DNA from: Bacteroidia bacterium
GTDB lineage: Bacteria > Bacteroidota > Bacteroidia > Bacteroidales > Paludibacteraceae
Length of the DNA stretch: 34,542 nt
Assembly (NCBI GenBank): GCA_009929445.1
Contig: SAAL01000033.1
Span: 1 to 34,542 of the forward strand
Direction of reading: 5' to 3'
This document shows, piece by piece, positions 1-16,695 of this stretch. The translations under genes and the position numbers were made by a program. Position 1 is the stretch's first letter, and each line of letters starts with the position of its first letter. The notes beneath the pieces are model-generated. The model was given only the letters and a program-made list of their open reading frames with translations. It had not been told where the DNA came from and did no database searches.

Positions 1-147
1 CTCCGAAAAGTCATAATTTATAAAAATCTAAGATTTTTATCCTTTGTGTCGAAATTAGATGTGTTGATAATCAATTAGATATAAAATTAGTTTCTTTGTT
101 TAACTTGGTGTTTTAGTGTCTTTGTGGCAAAAACAAGGTTTTCGGAG
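1..147. repeat. Possible small element with 9-bp terminal inverted repeats
   Basis: The first nine bases (CTCCGAAAA) are repeated as an exact reverse complement at 139-147 (TTTTCGGAG). Inside lies a perfect 9-bp hairpin (20-28 with 32-40, 3-nt loop), and at about 100-133 there is a GTGTTTTAGTGTCTTTGTGG-type phrase that I recall as common between genes in Bacteroidota. There is no coding potential. The left repeat begins exactly at the window edge, so the true boundary and any target-site duplication cannot be seen. It could be a MITE-like element or simply the 3' region of an upstream gene. Confidence 0.35.
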
Positions 148-177
148 CAGACTCATTCTTTCAAAAAAAGAATTTTC

Positions 178-211
178 CCCGGATTCATTATGAGTTGATA
201 ATGAATCCGGG
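178..211. repeat. Strong perfect inverted repeat (possible terminator or boundary)
   Basis: A perfect 13-bp stem (178-190 with 199-211) encloses an 8-nt loop. There is no T-run after it on the + strand. On the - strand the stem is followed after about 7 nt by seven T (163-169 of the + strand are A). It is therefore not a classical intrinsic terminator in either direction, but it would form a very stable hairpin that separates the locus from whatever lies upstream. Confidence 0.5.
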
Positions 212-380
212 AATATTGCTTTGAACATTGAAATATTAGGACTATTGATAGGGAGTTTAGCAAATCAATCCTTATTTTTTTTTCATCATAAGTTGTATAC
301 CTCCTCATTCACTGTAGGTTACATTATATTTACCTAATCAAAAAATCAGATTGTTCTCAGTACTTTAATACGTAAATACA
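212..380. other. Upstream region of the GH3 gene, no gene seen
   Basis: AT-rich leader of the first gene. I find no open frame of note and no well-formed TAnnTTTG promoter box. The nearest match is TATATTTA at 325-332, which lacks the final G. A promoter for the cluster is expected here but I cannot place it. Confidence 0.4.
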
Positions 381-5377
<4,997 letters not shown>

Positions 5378-5382
5378 GCATG

Positions 5383-5480
5383 ACACTAAAAAATAATTTA
5401 TAATCAAATGAAACAGCCATTTGAGAAAAATCTCAAACACAATGAGATGATTGATGGCGTGTTCCATGTGTCCTTAGTGT
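5383..5480 (+). repeat. Nested palindromic leader element, copy 1
   Basis: Between two esterase genes lies a nested palindrome. The outer 7-bp repeats are ACACTAA (5383-5389) and TTAGTGT (5474-5480). The middle arms are ATGAAACAGCCATT (5408-5421) and GATGGCGTGTTCCAT (5453-5467), which can form about 12 pairs with one mismatch and one bulged G. An inner perfect hairpin pairs 5420-5426 with 5431-5437. The TCTCA of the inner hairpin could alternatively pair with TGAGA at 5443-5447. The same middle arms recur before the GH10 gene at 27490-27550. Here the right arm ends 33 nt before the next ATG. Function is unknown: an RNA leader or a small palindromic repeat family are both possible. Confidence 0.6.
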
Positions 5481-5500
5481 AATATATAAATTATAAACAC

Positions 5501-7063
5501 ATGAAAATAAAATATTTGTTATTCCTTCTTTTATTACCCAGCATCTTTTCGTATGGACAACTTCGAGATGCTCAGGTTAAAGTGGAAGGTGGAATTATTC
5601 AAGGGGTTGAAACTGATGGCATGACTGTTTTCAAAGGAGTTCCCTTTGCTGCCCCGCCAGTGGGAGAACTTCGCTGGAAAGCTCCTCAGCCCGTCATTGG
5701 ATGGGAAGGAATAAAAAAGACCGTGGAATTTGCTCCGGCACCTATGCAAGCAGGTAATCCCGCTTCCGGAAAAAGTGAAGACTGTTTATATCTGAACATC
5801 TGGACACCGGCAAAATCCTCAAAAGATAAACTACCGGTTTTAGTCTGGATTTATGGTGGAGGATTCAGCTTTGGATCAACCTCATATCCGGTTCACAATG
5901 GTGAAAATTTGGCAAAAAAAGGAGTAGTTGTAGTCAGCATAGCTTATCGTGTTGGACAACTTGGCTTTTTGGCACATCCCGAATTGAGTGCAGAAAATCC
6001 AAATGGAGTTTCCGGTAACTATGGCCTGCTCGATCAAATTGCCGGGTTGAAATGGGTACAGAATAACATTGCTGCTTTTGGAGGTGATCCCCATAAAGTG
6101 ACAATTTTCGGTGAGTCTGCCGGCGGTATTTCTGTAAGCATGCTGTGTGCTTCGCCCTTGACAAAAGGTTTATTCCAAGGTGCTATTTCACAGAGCGGCG
6201 GCTCATTTGGGCCTGTTCGAATGACTACGTATCCCGGAGAAAACATGAAGACTTTATCAATGGCAGAAGCTGATGGTGTGGATTATGTAAAAAAAATGGG
6301 AGTATCATCCATCAGTGATCTACGTCAGCTCAGTGCTGAAAAACTTATCCCGCAAGGGTGGAGCATGCCTGGCGGATGGCCTATTGTGGATGGATATGCT
6401 ATCCCTGATGATCAATTTGCTCTTTATGAAAAGGGAACGTACAACGACATTCCAGTACTAATTGGATACAATTCGGATGAAGGTCTGAGTTTCCCGACAG
6501 GACGCACCAAGGAGGAATTTATTGAAAATGTACAAAAAAGGTTTGGTCCTCATGCCCAAGCTCTTTTGAAAGCTTATCCATTGGGTGAAAACAACATTCC
6601 CCGTTCTGCACGCAACTTAATGCGTGATGCCGCATTTGGGTGGCACACCTGGAGTTGGGCGCGCCTTCAAGCAAAAACCGGAAATTCAAAAGTTTATTAC
6701 TATTATTTTGATCAACATGCCCAACAACCTAAAGAGTCACCTTTTTATGATTATGGAACTCCGCATGGTGTTGATGTGCCGTTTGTTTTCATGAACTTAG
6801 ATCCGAATAATGGAAGAACCACTGAATCTGATTTGTTGATTTCAGAAATCATGGGAACATATTGGACTAATTTTGCCAAATATGGCAATCCCAATGGTAA
6901 TGGTTTAACTAATTGGCCTGCATTTACAAATGAAAAACCAGTTGTGATGTATCTGGGACCCGGGGCGTATTTGGGAAAAGTTCCTGATGAAGAAGCCCTG
7001 AATGTGTTGGACAACTACTATACTTGGAGGCGGTCAGCAGAAGGGAAAGAATGGGCAAAATAA
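5501..7063 (+). CDS. Type-B carboxylesterase (secreted)
   Basis: Carboxylesterase/para-nitrobenzyl-esterase family protein of 520 residues, hydrolysing carboxylic esters; in this setting probably aryl or acetyl esters released from xylan. The signal peptide ends near SYGQ (residue 20). Family hallmarks in order are the FKGVPFAAPPVGELRW start, SEDCLYLNIW, the oxyanion loop VWIYGGGFSFGS, nucleophile S206 in GESAGG, E327 in YNSDEG and H422 in TPHGVDVPFVF, a complete triad. Length is normal for the family. It is separated by 123 nt from the preceding gene (palindromic leader) and by 94 nt from the next, so it may be its own transcription unit. By eye its codon use is somewhat more AT-rich than its neighbours, which could hint at later acquisition; I have not computed this. 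Confidence 0.92.
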   Translation: MKIKYLLFLLLLPSIFSYGQLRDAQVKVEGGIIQGVETDGMTVFKGVPFAAPPVGELRWKAPQPVIGWEGIKKTVEFAPAPMQAGNPASGKSEDCLYLNIWTPAKSSKDKLPVLVWIYGGGFSFGSTSYPVHNGENLAKKGVVVVSIAYRVGQLGFLAHPELSAENPNGVSGNYGLLDQIAGLKWVQNNIAAFGGDPHKVTIFGESAGGISVSMLCASPLTKGLFQGAISQSGGSFGPVRMTTYPGENMKTLSMAEADGVDYVKKMGVSSISDLRQLSAEKLIPQGWSMPGGWPIVDGYAIPDDQFALYEKGTYNDIPVLIGYNSDEGLSFPTGRTKEEFIENVQKRFGPHAQALLKAYPLGENNIPRSARNLMRDAAFGWHTWSWARLQAKTGNSKVYYYYFDQHAQQPKESPFYDYGTPHGVDVPFVFMNLDPNNGRTTESDLLISEIMGTYWTNFAKYGNPNGNGLTNWPAFTNEKPVVMYLGPGAYLGKVPDEEALNVLDNYYTWRRSAEGKEWAK

Positions 7064-7067
7064 ATAC

Positions 7068-7100
7068 TTGAAAGCATATGTTTTGCTTGTATTTTTTCAA
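7068..7100 (+). terminator. Weak hairpin followed by T-run
   Basis: Just after the carboxylesterase stop, AAGCA (7072-7076) pairs with TGCTT (7084-7088) across a 7-nt loop and is followed by six T (7092-7097). The flanking TTGAAA and TTTCAA could extend the structure. The stem is short and AT-rich, so termination would be partial at best. Confidence 0.3.
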
Positions 7101-7157
7101 ATAGTAAAAATGCCAGACAGTGAAGTTTTCCATTCTTCATTGTAAAAAGAGAAAAAA

Positions 7158-8390
7158 ATGAGAATTAGATTAAAAAATACGTTGTTTTTGTTTGCCGGAA
7201 TGCTCATCGGCATTTTGTTGATGGGCTGTTCCGGTACAAAATCCTTGTCAGATAAAAACTCAGTTTGGGTTGGTTCTTGGAGTACGGCTCCGCAATTGGT
7301 GGAGCCGCACAACATGCCTCCTGCACCCGGATTAACCGACAATACAATCCGTCAGATTGTCCGTGTTTCGATAGGCGGTGATATGGTCAGATTGCGTTTT
7401 TCGAATGCCTTCAGCAAAAGTCCGGTGGAAATGAAGTCGGTTGCAATTGCGCAAGTTTCCGAGGGAAGTTCGATTGATGTTTCATCTCAAAAAGTGCTGA
7501 AATTCAATAAAACAGTAAGTGTCACCATGAATCCGGGTGGGGAAGTTTTTTCTGATCCGTTGAAATTTAATCTCAAACCGGGCTCTTTGATAGCGATTAC
7601 CATCCATTTCGGGCAGACTTCGCCTGATGTTACCGGACATCCCGGCTCGCGTACCACATCCTTTATTTTGCCGGGAAACAATATTTCTTCTGCTGATTTT
7701 TCCGGCTCGGTAAAAACCGATCACTGGTATGTTATTCAGGGAATCGATGTGAAAGCATCCAAAAACTCGAAAGCGGTGGCAATTTTGGGAAATTCAATTA
7801 CCGACGGTAGAGGTTCCGGCACTAATAAGCAAAACCGCTGGCCGGATATTCTTTCTGCCAAACTGTTAGCAAATGAATCTACCAAAAACATCGGAGTTTT
7901 AAACCTTGGAATCGGTGGCAACTGCGTTGTCCGTGGCGGTTTGGGACCAACGGCACTGGAACGTTTTGATCGGGATATCCTGTCGCAAAGCAATGTTCAC
8001 TGGCTGATCATCCTGGAAGGAATCAACGACATCGGAGGAATAAAATCACGAGAAGAAGCCGAAAAGGTTTCTACTGAATTGATCCAGGCCTATCAGCAGA
8101 TGATTGACAAAGCCCACTCCAAAGGAATCCTCGTTTATGGAGCGACTATTTTGCCATTTGCAAAATCTTTTTACAACACACCCGAACGGCAGATTGCACG
8201 GGATAAAGTCAACGATTGGATTCGGAGTTCCGGAAAATTTGATGCTGTGATTGATTTTGATAAAATAATGCGCAACCCGAACGACGTGAAAACCATTTTA
8301 CCCGATATGCACGACGGCGATTTTCTCCACCCAAATGAAGCCGGATACAAGCGAATGGGTGAAAATGTTGATTTAGGTTTATTCAAATAA
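7158..8390 (+). CDS. SGNH/GDSL-family esterase lipoprotein
   Basis: SGNH-fold esterase of 410 residues, probably a carbohydrate O-acetyl esterase. The N-terminus is a lipoprotein signal with lipobox LMGC and acceptor Cys24, so it is expected to be membrane-anchored. A beta-rich N-terminal part (about 30-190) precedes the SGNH domain. That domain has block I LGNSITDG with nucleophile S213, block II GIGGN, block III GINDIG, and block V DFLHPN with D388 and H391. All four SGNH blocks are intact. It is followed after 18 nt by the CE6-CE1 fusion gene, so the two are likely cotranscribed. Deacetylation of xylan side groups is inferred from the neighbours; other polysaccharide acetyl esters are possible. 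Confidence 0.9.
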   Translation: MRIRLKNTLFLFAGMLIGILLMGCSGTKSLSDKNSVWVGSWSTAPQLVEPHNMPPAPGLTDNTIRQIVRVSIGGDMVRLRFSNAFSKSPVEMKSVAIAQVSEGSSIDVSSQKVLKFNKTVSVTMNPGGEVFSDPLKFNLKPGSLIAITIHFGQTSPDVTGHPGSRTTSFILPGNNISSADFSGSVKTDHWYVIQGIDVKASKNSKAVAILGNSITDGRGSGTNKQNRWPDILSAKLLANESTKNIGVLNLGIGGNCVVRGGLGPTALERFDRDILSQSNVHWLIILEGINDIGGIKSREEAEKVSTELIQAYQQMIDKAHSKGILVYGATILPFAKSFYNTPERQIARDKVNDWIRSSGKFDAVIDFDKIMRNPNDVKTILPDMHDGDFLHPNEAGYKRMGENVDLGLFK

Positions 8391-10094
<1,704 letters not shown>

Positions 10095-10166
10095 GTGAAT
10101 TTTCAGAATATCTGATGGTTTTTCGACATTCAATTCAGTTTTTAAGAAATTCAAAATGAGTTCATT

Positions 10167-12641
10167 ATGAAATCAATCATTCAACATGCGTTTTTTCTGA
10201 TTTTTGGGTTGGGAATAATTCCCGGTACGCTTCTGTCGACTGAAAATCAGAGCCGTGAGATGACGATGTGGTACGACAAACCGGCAACTGTCTGGAACGA
10301 AGCTTTGCCCATCGGAAACGGGCGGCTGGGAGCAATGGTTTTTGGTGGTCCCGCTGCAGAAAAACTGCAATTGAATGAAGAAACTTTTTGGTCGGGTGGT
10401 CCTTCGCGAAATGACAACCCGAATGCCCTTGCAGCATTATCGGAGATTCGCCGGTTGATTTTTGAGGACAAATATTACGAAGCCGAAAGATTGGTGAATC
10501 AAAACATGATGACACCAAGAAACGGCTCCAAATACCAGATAGTTGGAAATCTGAATCTTACATTTCCGGAGCACGGGAATTTTACCGGCTACAGGCGCGA
10601 GCTGAACCTGGATAATGCTGTATTTACTGCCGAATACGAGGTTAATGGAGTAAAATTTCGTCGTGAGATTTTAGCTTCAAAACCCGACCAGGTCATTGTC
10701 GTACGATTGACAGCCGATAAACCCGGAAATCTTACTTTCGATGCCACACTGGATAGTCCTTTACAAAATGGAGTACGTGTTGTAAACGGAAATACGCTGG
10801 AGATGAACGGATTGTCCGGTGATCATGAAGGAATTCAGGGACAGGTGAAATCGCTCACTCAGGCAAAAATCTTTCCCCGCGGAGGAAAAATTATCGGAGA
10901 AAACGATAAAATCAGAGTTGTAAAAGCAAATGAAGTACTCATTTTAGTTTCTATTGCCACAAATTTTACCGACTACCAGAATCTTGCGGAAGATGAAACC
11001 GCCAAATGCACGGCTTTTCTGGCAAATGCCGAAAAGAAATCATTCCGGCAATTGCTGAAACGACACGTGAAGGCGTATAGTGATTATTTTAGTCGGGTAG
11101 AATTATCGCTTGGAAGTTCTCCGGCAGAACTTCTTCCCACCGATGAGCGGATTAAAAACTTTGCTTCGTCGGTCGATCCGGCTTTGGTTTCCATGTACTT
11201 TCAGTTTGGTCGTTATCTGCTGATTTCCAGTTCACAACCCGGCGGACAGCCCACAAACCTTCAGGGAATCTGGAACGGCAGCACTAATCCGGCTTGGGAC
11301 AGCAAGTACACCATCAACATCAACACGGAAATGAACTACTGGCCGGCTGAGAAATGCAACCTTGAAGAAATGCACGAACCGTTGATGAAAATGGTGAAAG
11401 AATTGTCCGTGACCGGTCAAAAAACAGCAAAAGATATGTACGGTGCCCGCGGTTGGGTGGTGCATCACAATACTGATATCTGGCGTATTTCGGGTGTCGT
11501 GGACGGCGCAGCCTGGGGCATGTGGCCCATGGGAAGTGCCTGGCTTACTCAACACCTGTGGGAGAAATACCTTTACAGCGGCGATGTGGAATTTCTCAAA
11601 TCAATTTATCCCGTGATGAAATCTGCCTGTGAATTTTATCAGGACTTTCTGGTGGAAGAACCGGTGCATAAATGGCTGGTAGTAAGCCCGTCCATTTCTC
11701 CCGAAAATTCTCCCGCAGGTCGTCCGTCGCTTTGTGCCGGAGCTACGATGGATAATCAGCTTTTGTTTGACTTATTCACAAAAACGCTTCGGGCAGCCGA
11801 ATTGCTGGGCGATGACAATGCAATTAAGAACGGATATCAAAAAGTAATCGATCGGTTGCCGCCGATGCAGATTGGCAGGTTTGGTCAGTTGCAGGAGTGG
11901 ATGGAAGACTTGGACAATCCGAATGACAAACACAGGCACGTATCACATCTTTACGGATTGTATCCGGGCAATCAGATTTCACCTTATTCCAATCCTGAAC
12001 TTTTTGAAGCGGCCCGTACCACGTTGATTCATCGAGGAGATGTATCTACAGGCTGGTCTATGGGCTGGAAAGTGAATTTCTGGGCAAGACTCCTTGATGG
12101 AAATCATGCGCTGAAACTTATTAAAGACCAGCTTACCCTGGTTGATCCGGTCAACTCTGGGAATAACGGCGGTACCTATCCCAATTTTCTGGATGCACAT
12201 CCGCCGTTTCAGATTGACGGAAATTTCGGATGTACGGCCGGTATTGCCGAAATGCTCCTCCAAAGCCACGATGGAGCCATACATCTGCTCCCGGCACTTC
12301 CGGATGAATGGAAGGATGGAAAAGTAAAAGGACTCAGAGCACCGGGTGGTTTTGAAGTCAGTTTTGAATGGAAAGACGGGAAAGTTGAAAAACTTGAAAT
12401 AGTATCAAAACTCGGTGGTAATTGCCGGATTCGGGTAGCAAATGAACTCTCAGGTGGAAGAAGAATCGGACTGAAATCTGCCGAAGGTGAAAATTCCAAT
12501 CCGTTTTATGAAATAGCAAAAATTAAAAGTCCGCTGATTTTTGATGCTGAAAAATTGCATAAAGTAGAGTTAAAACAATCGTACCTTTATGAGTTTCCGA
12601 CTAAACCTAATAAAAAACATGTCATTCATTTTCAAAAATAA
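10167..12641 (+). CDS. GH95 alpha-L-fucosidase / alpha-L-galactosidase
   Basis: Full-length (824 residues) family-95 inverting glycosidase with a signal peptide. The family-typical N-terminal beta domain includes [19 protein letters not shown] and [11 protein letters not shown]. The (alpha/alpha)6 domain follows, with INTEMNYWP (N384 and N386, matching the two asparagines that activate water in characterised AfcA), HHNTDIWR, acid E577 in QLQEWMED, and D684 in IDGNFG. All expected catalytic positions are present. Members cleave alpha-1,2-L-fucose or L-galactose. In Bacteroides ovatus complex-xylan loci a GH95 removes L-galactose from corn glucuronoarabinoxylan, and that role fits this cluster better than fucose (inference). 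The GH43-CBM6 gene starts 15 nt downstream. Confidence 0.94.
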   Translation: MKSIIQHAFFLIFGLGIIPGTLLSTENQSREMTMWYDKPATVWNEALPIGNGRLGAMVFGGPAAEKLQLNEETFWSGGPSRNDNPNALAALSEIRRLIFEDKYYEAERLVNQNMMTPRNGSKYQIVGNLNLTFPEHGNFTGYRRELNLDNAVFTAEYEVNGVKFRREILASKPDQVIVVRLTADKPGNLTFDATLDSPLQNGVRVVNGNTLEMNGLSGDHEGIQGQVKSLTQAKIFPRGGKIIGENDKIRVVKANEVLILVSIATNFTDYQNLAEDETAKCTAFLANAEKKSFRQLLKRHVKAYSDYFSRVELSLGSSPAELLPTDERIKNFASSVDPALVSMYFQFGRYLLISSSQPGGQPTNLQGIWNGSTNPAWDSKYTININTEMNYWPAEKCNLEEMHEPLMKMVKELSVTGQKTAKDMYGARGWVVHHNTDIWRISGVVDGAAWGMWPMGSAWLTQHLWEKYLYSGDVEFLKSIYPVMKSACEFYQDFLVEEPVHKWLVVSPSISPENSPAGRPSLCAGATMDNQLLFDLFTKTLRAAELLGDDNAIKNGYQKVIDRLPPMQIGRFGQLQEWMEDLDNPNDKHRHVSHLYGLYPGNQISPYSNPELFEAARTTLIHRGDVSTGWSMGWKVNFWARLLDGNHALKLIKDQLTLVDPVNSGNNGGTYPNFLDAHPPFQIDGNFGCTAGIAEMLLQSHDGAIHLLPALPDEWKDGKVKGLRAPGGFEVSFEWKDGKVEKLEIVSKLGGNCRIRVANELSGGRRIGLKSAEGENSNPFYEIAKIKSPLIFDAEKLHKVELKQSYLYEFPTKPNKKHVIHFQK

Positions 12642-12656
12642 CATTACTTAAAATAT

Positions 12657-14000
12657 ATGAAGATAAAAAGTACAGTTACAATATTGGGATTATTGGTGGC
12701 ACTTCGACTTTTCTCTCAAAATCCCATCATTCGTGATCAATTTACAGCCGATCCAACGGCCAGGGTATTCAACGGAAAGATATATGTTTTCCCATCTCAC
12801 GATATTATTAGTCCAATTGAACCTGAAAGGAAATGGTTCTCGATGGGAGACTATCACGTGTTTTCATCCGAAAATCTTGTTGACTGGACCGATCACGGTG
12901 TTATTGTAACTCAAAATAAAATCCCCTGGGTATTAGAAGATTCCTATGCCATGTGGGCGCCTGATGCTGTCGAAAAAGATGGAAAGTATTATTTCTACTT
13001 CCCGGCAGCACCAAAACCGGAATATGGCCGCGGATTTATGATTGGAGTTGCCGTTGCTGATCGGCCTGAAGGTCCATACACCCCTTTGGAAAAGCCCATT
13101 GCCGGTGCTATCGGAATTGATCCGAATGTGTTTATTGATAAAGACGGACAGGCCTATCTTTATTGGAGTGGCGGTGGAATGTGGGTTGCAAAATTGAAAC
13201 CAAATATGATCGAGCTTGACGGCGAACGGCAACAGGTACAAGGATTGCCGGCCAGTGGAGGATTGAAAGAAGGTCCGTTCCTTTTTGAGCGAAACGGCAT
13301 TTATTACTACACTTATCCATGGGTAAAGAATAATACCACTGAGCTGCTTTACTATTGCATGAGTGACAATCCGATGGGTCCATTTCGGGATGGAGGAGTT
13401 ATTATGGATGAATCCCCAACCGGTTGCTGGACCAATCATCATTCTTTCGTAGAGTTTAAGAATCAATGGTATCTGTTCTATCACCACAATGATTTTTCTC
13501 CCGATTTTGATAAAAATCGGTCGATTCGTATAGATAGTGTTCGTTTTAATCCTGATGGTATCATTCAAAAAATTATCCCTACACTTCGTGGAGTTGGTTT
13601 GACGAATGCAAAGAAAAAAATAGAGCTCGACCGTTATTCAAGCATTTCTTCAGATTCAACAGTTCTCGTAACTTTTATTAATCCTGCAAACAAATTTGAA
13701 GGATGGAAGACTATTTTTAAAGAAGAAGGTGCGTGGATAAGATACAATAGCGTTGATTTTGGTTCCGGAAACCTTAGAAAAGCAAAAGTTCGTGTCAACT
13801 CCATGAGAGGAGGCACTCTGACCGTTTGCACTAGAAAAAATGACATTGACAACGTGATTGCTAAGATTGAAGTTCCTCCCAGCAGGAGATGGTCTGTTCT
13901 GGAATTTGATTTACAAAAGCAAGCCAAGGGAGTACAAGATTTGTTTATGAAATTGGAAGGTAGTAATCCTGTTCAAGTCGATTGGATAAGTTTTGAATGA
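12657..14000 (+). CDS. GH43 beta-xylosidase/alpha-L-arabinofuranosidase with C-terminal CBM6
   Basis: Secreted GH43 enzyme of 447 residues with a signal peptide ending about residue 21 (LFSQ). The five-bladed propeller (about 25-320) has the catalytic base D32 in TADPTARVF, the pKa-modulating D155 in GIDPNVF and the general acid E205 in LKEGPF. The C-terminal region (about 325-447) is a CBM6-type module (FEGWKTIF, GAWIRYNSVDFG, LFMKLEG...VDWISFE) that would bind xylan chains. Probable action is release of arabinose or xylose side residues outside the cytoplasm. It sits 15 nt after GH95. Its C-terminal end is followed by a degraded susD tail rather than another intact gene. Arabinofuranosidase versus xylosidase is not resolvable by eye. 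Confidence 0.92.
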   Translation: MKIKSTVTILGLLVALRLFSQNPIIRDQFTADPTARVFNGKIYVFPSHDIISPIEPERKWFSMGDYHVFSSENLVDWTDHGVIVTQNKIPWVLEDSYAMWAPDAVEKDGKYYFYFPAAPKPEYGRGFMIGVAVADRPEGPYTPLEKPIAGAIGIDPNVFIDKDGQAYLYWSGGGMWVAKLKPNMIELDGERQQVQGLPASGGLKEGPFLFERNGIYYYTYPWVKNNTTELLYYCMSDNPMGPFRDGGVIMDESPTGCWTNHHSFVEFKNQWYLFYHHNDFSPDFDKNRSIRIDSVRFNPDGIIQKIIPTLRGVGLTNAKKKIELDRYSSISSDSTVLVTFINPANKFEGWKTIFKEEGAWIRYNSVDFGSGNLRKAKVRVNSMRGGTLTVCTRKNDIDNVIAKIEVPPSRRWSVLEFDLQKQAKGVQDLFMKLEGSNPVQVDWISFE

Positions 14001-14009
14001 AGTTTCTAA

Positions 14010-14129
14010 ATATCAAAACCATTGTTGTTTGGTAAATTTAGGCTTTCTGCCGGAAAACACGAGAGGTTTCCTTATCCTTACAACGTGATTTCTATCAATC
14101 CTAATTTGACTCAAAATACAGGATGGTAA
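14010..14129 (+). pseudogene. Relic of a SusD/RagB-family C-terminus
   Basis: A 39-codon open stretch with no start codon, entered just after a TAA at 14007-14009 and closed by TAA at 14127-14129. It reads FGKFRLSAGKHERFPYPY, then NVIS and INPNLTQNTGW. This ending closely matches the conserved C-terminal tail of SusD-family glycan-binding lipoproteins (Pro-rich PxP segment, then IxxNPNLxQNPGY/W). Nothing upstream in any frame continues it: the intact GH43 gene ends 9 nt before. It therefore looks like the remnant left when a susCD pair was deleted or replaced between the GH43 and CE1 genes. Recognition is by motif memory only. Confidence 0.72.
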
Positions 14130-15474
<1,345 letters not shown>

Positions 15475-15507
15475 CGATAATATTCACATTTGATTTACCT
15501 CAAATAA

Positions 15508-16662
<1,155 letters not shown>

Positions 16663-16695
16663 AATTCAGTGTAAAATCTTATAAATACCATCGTG

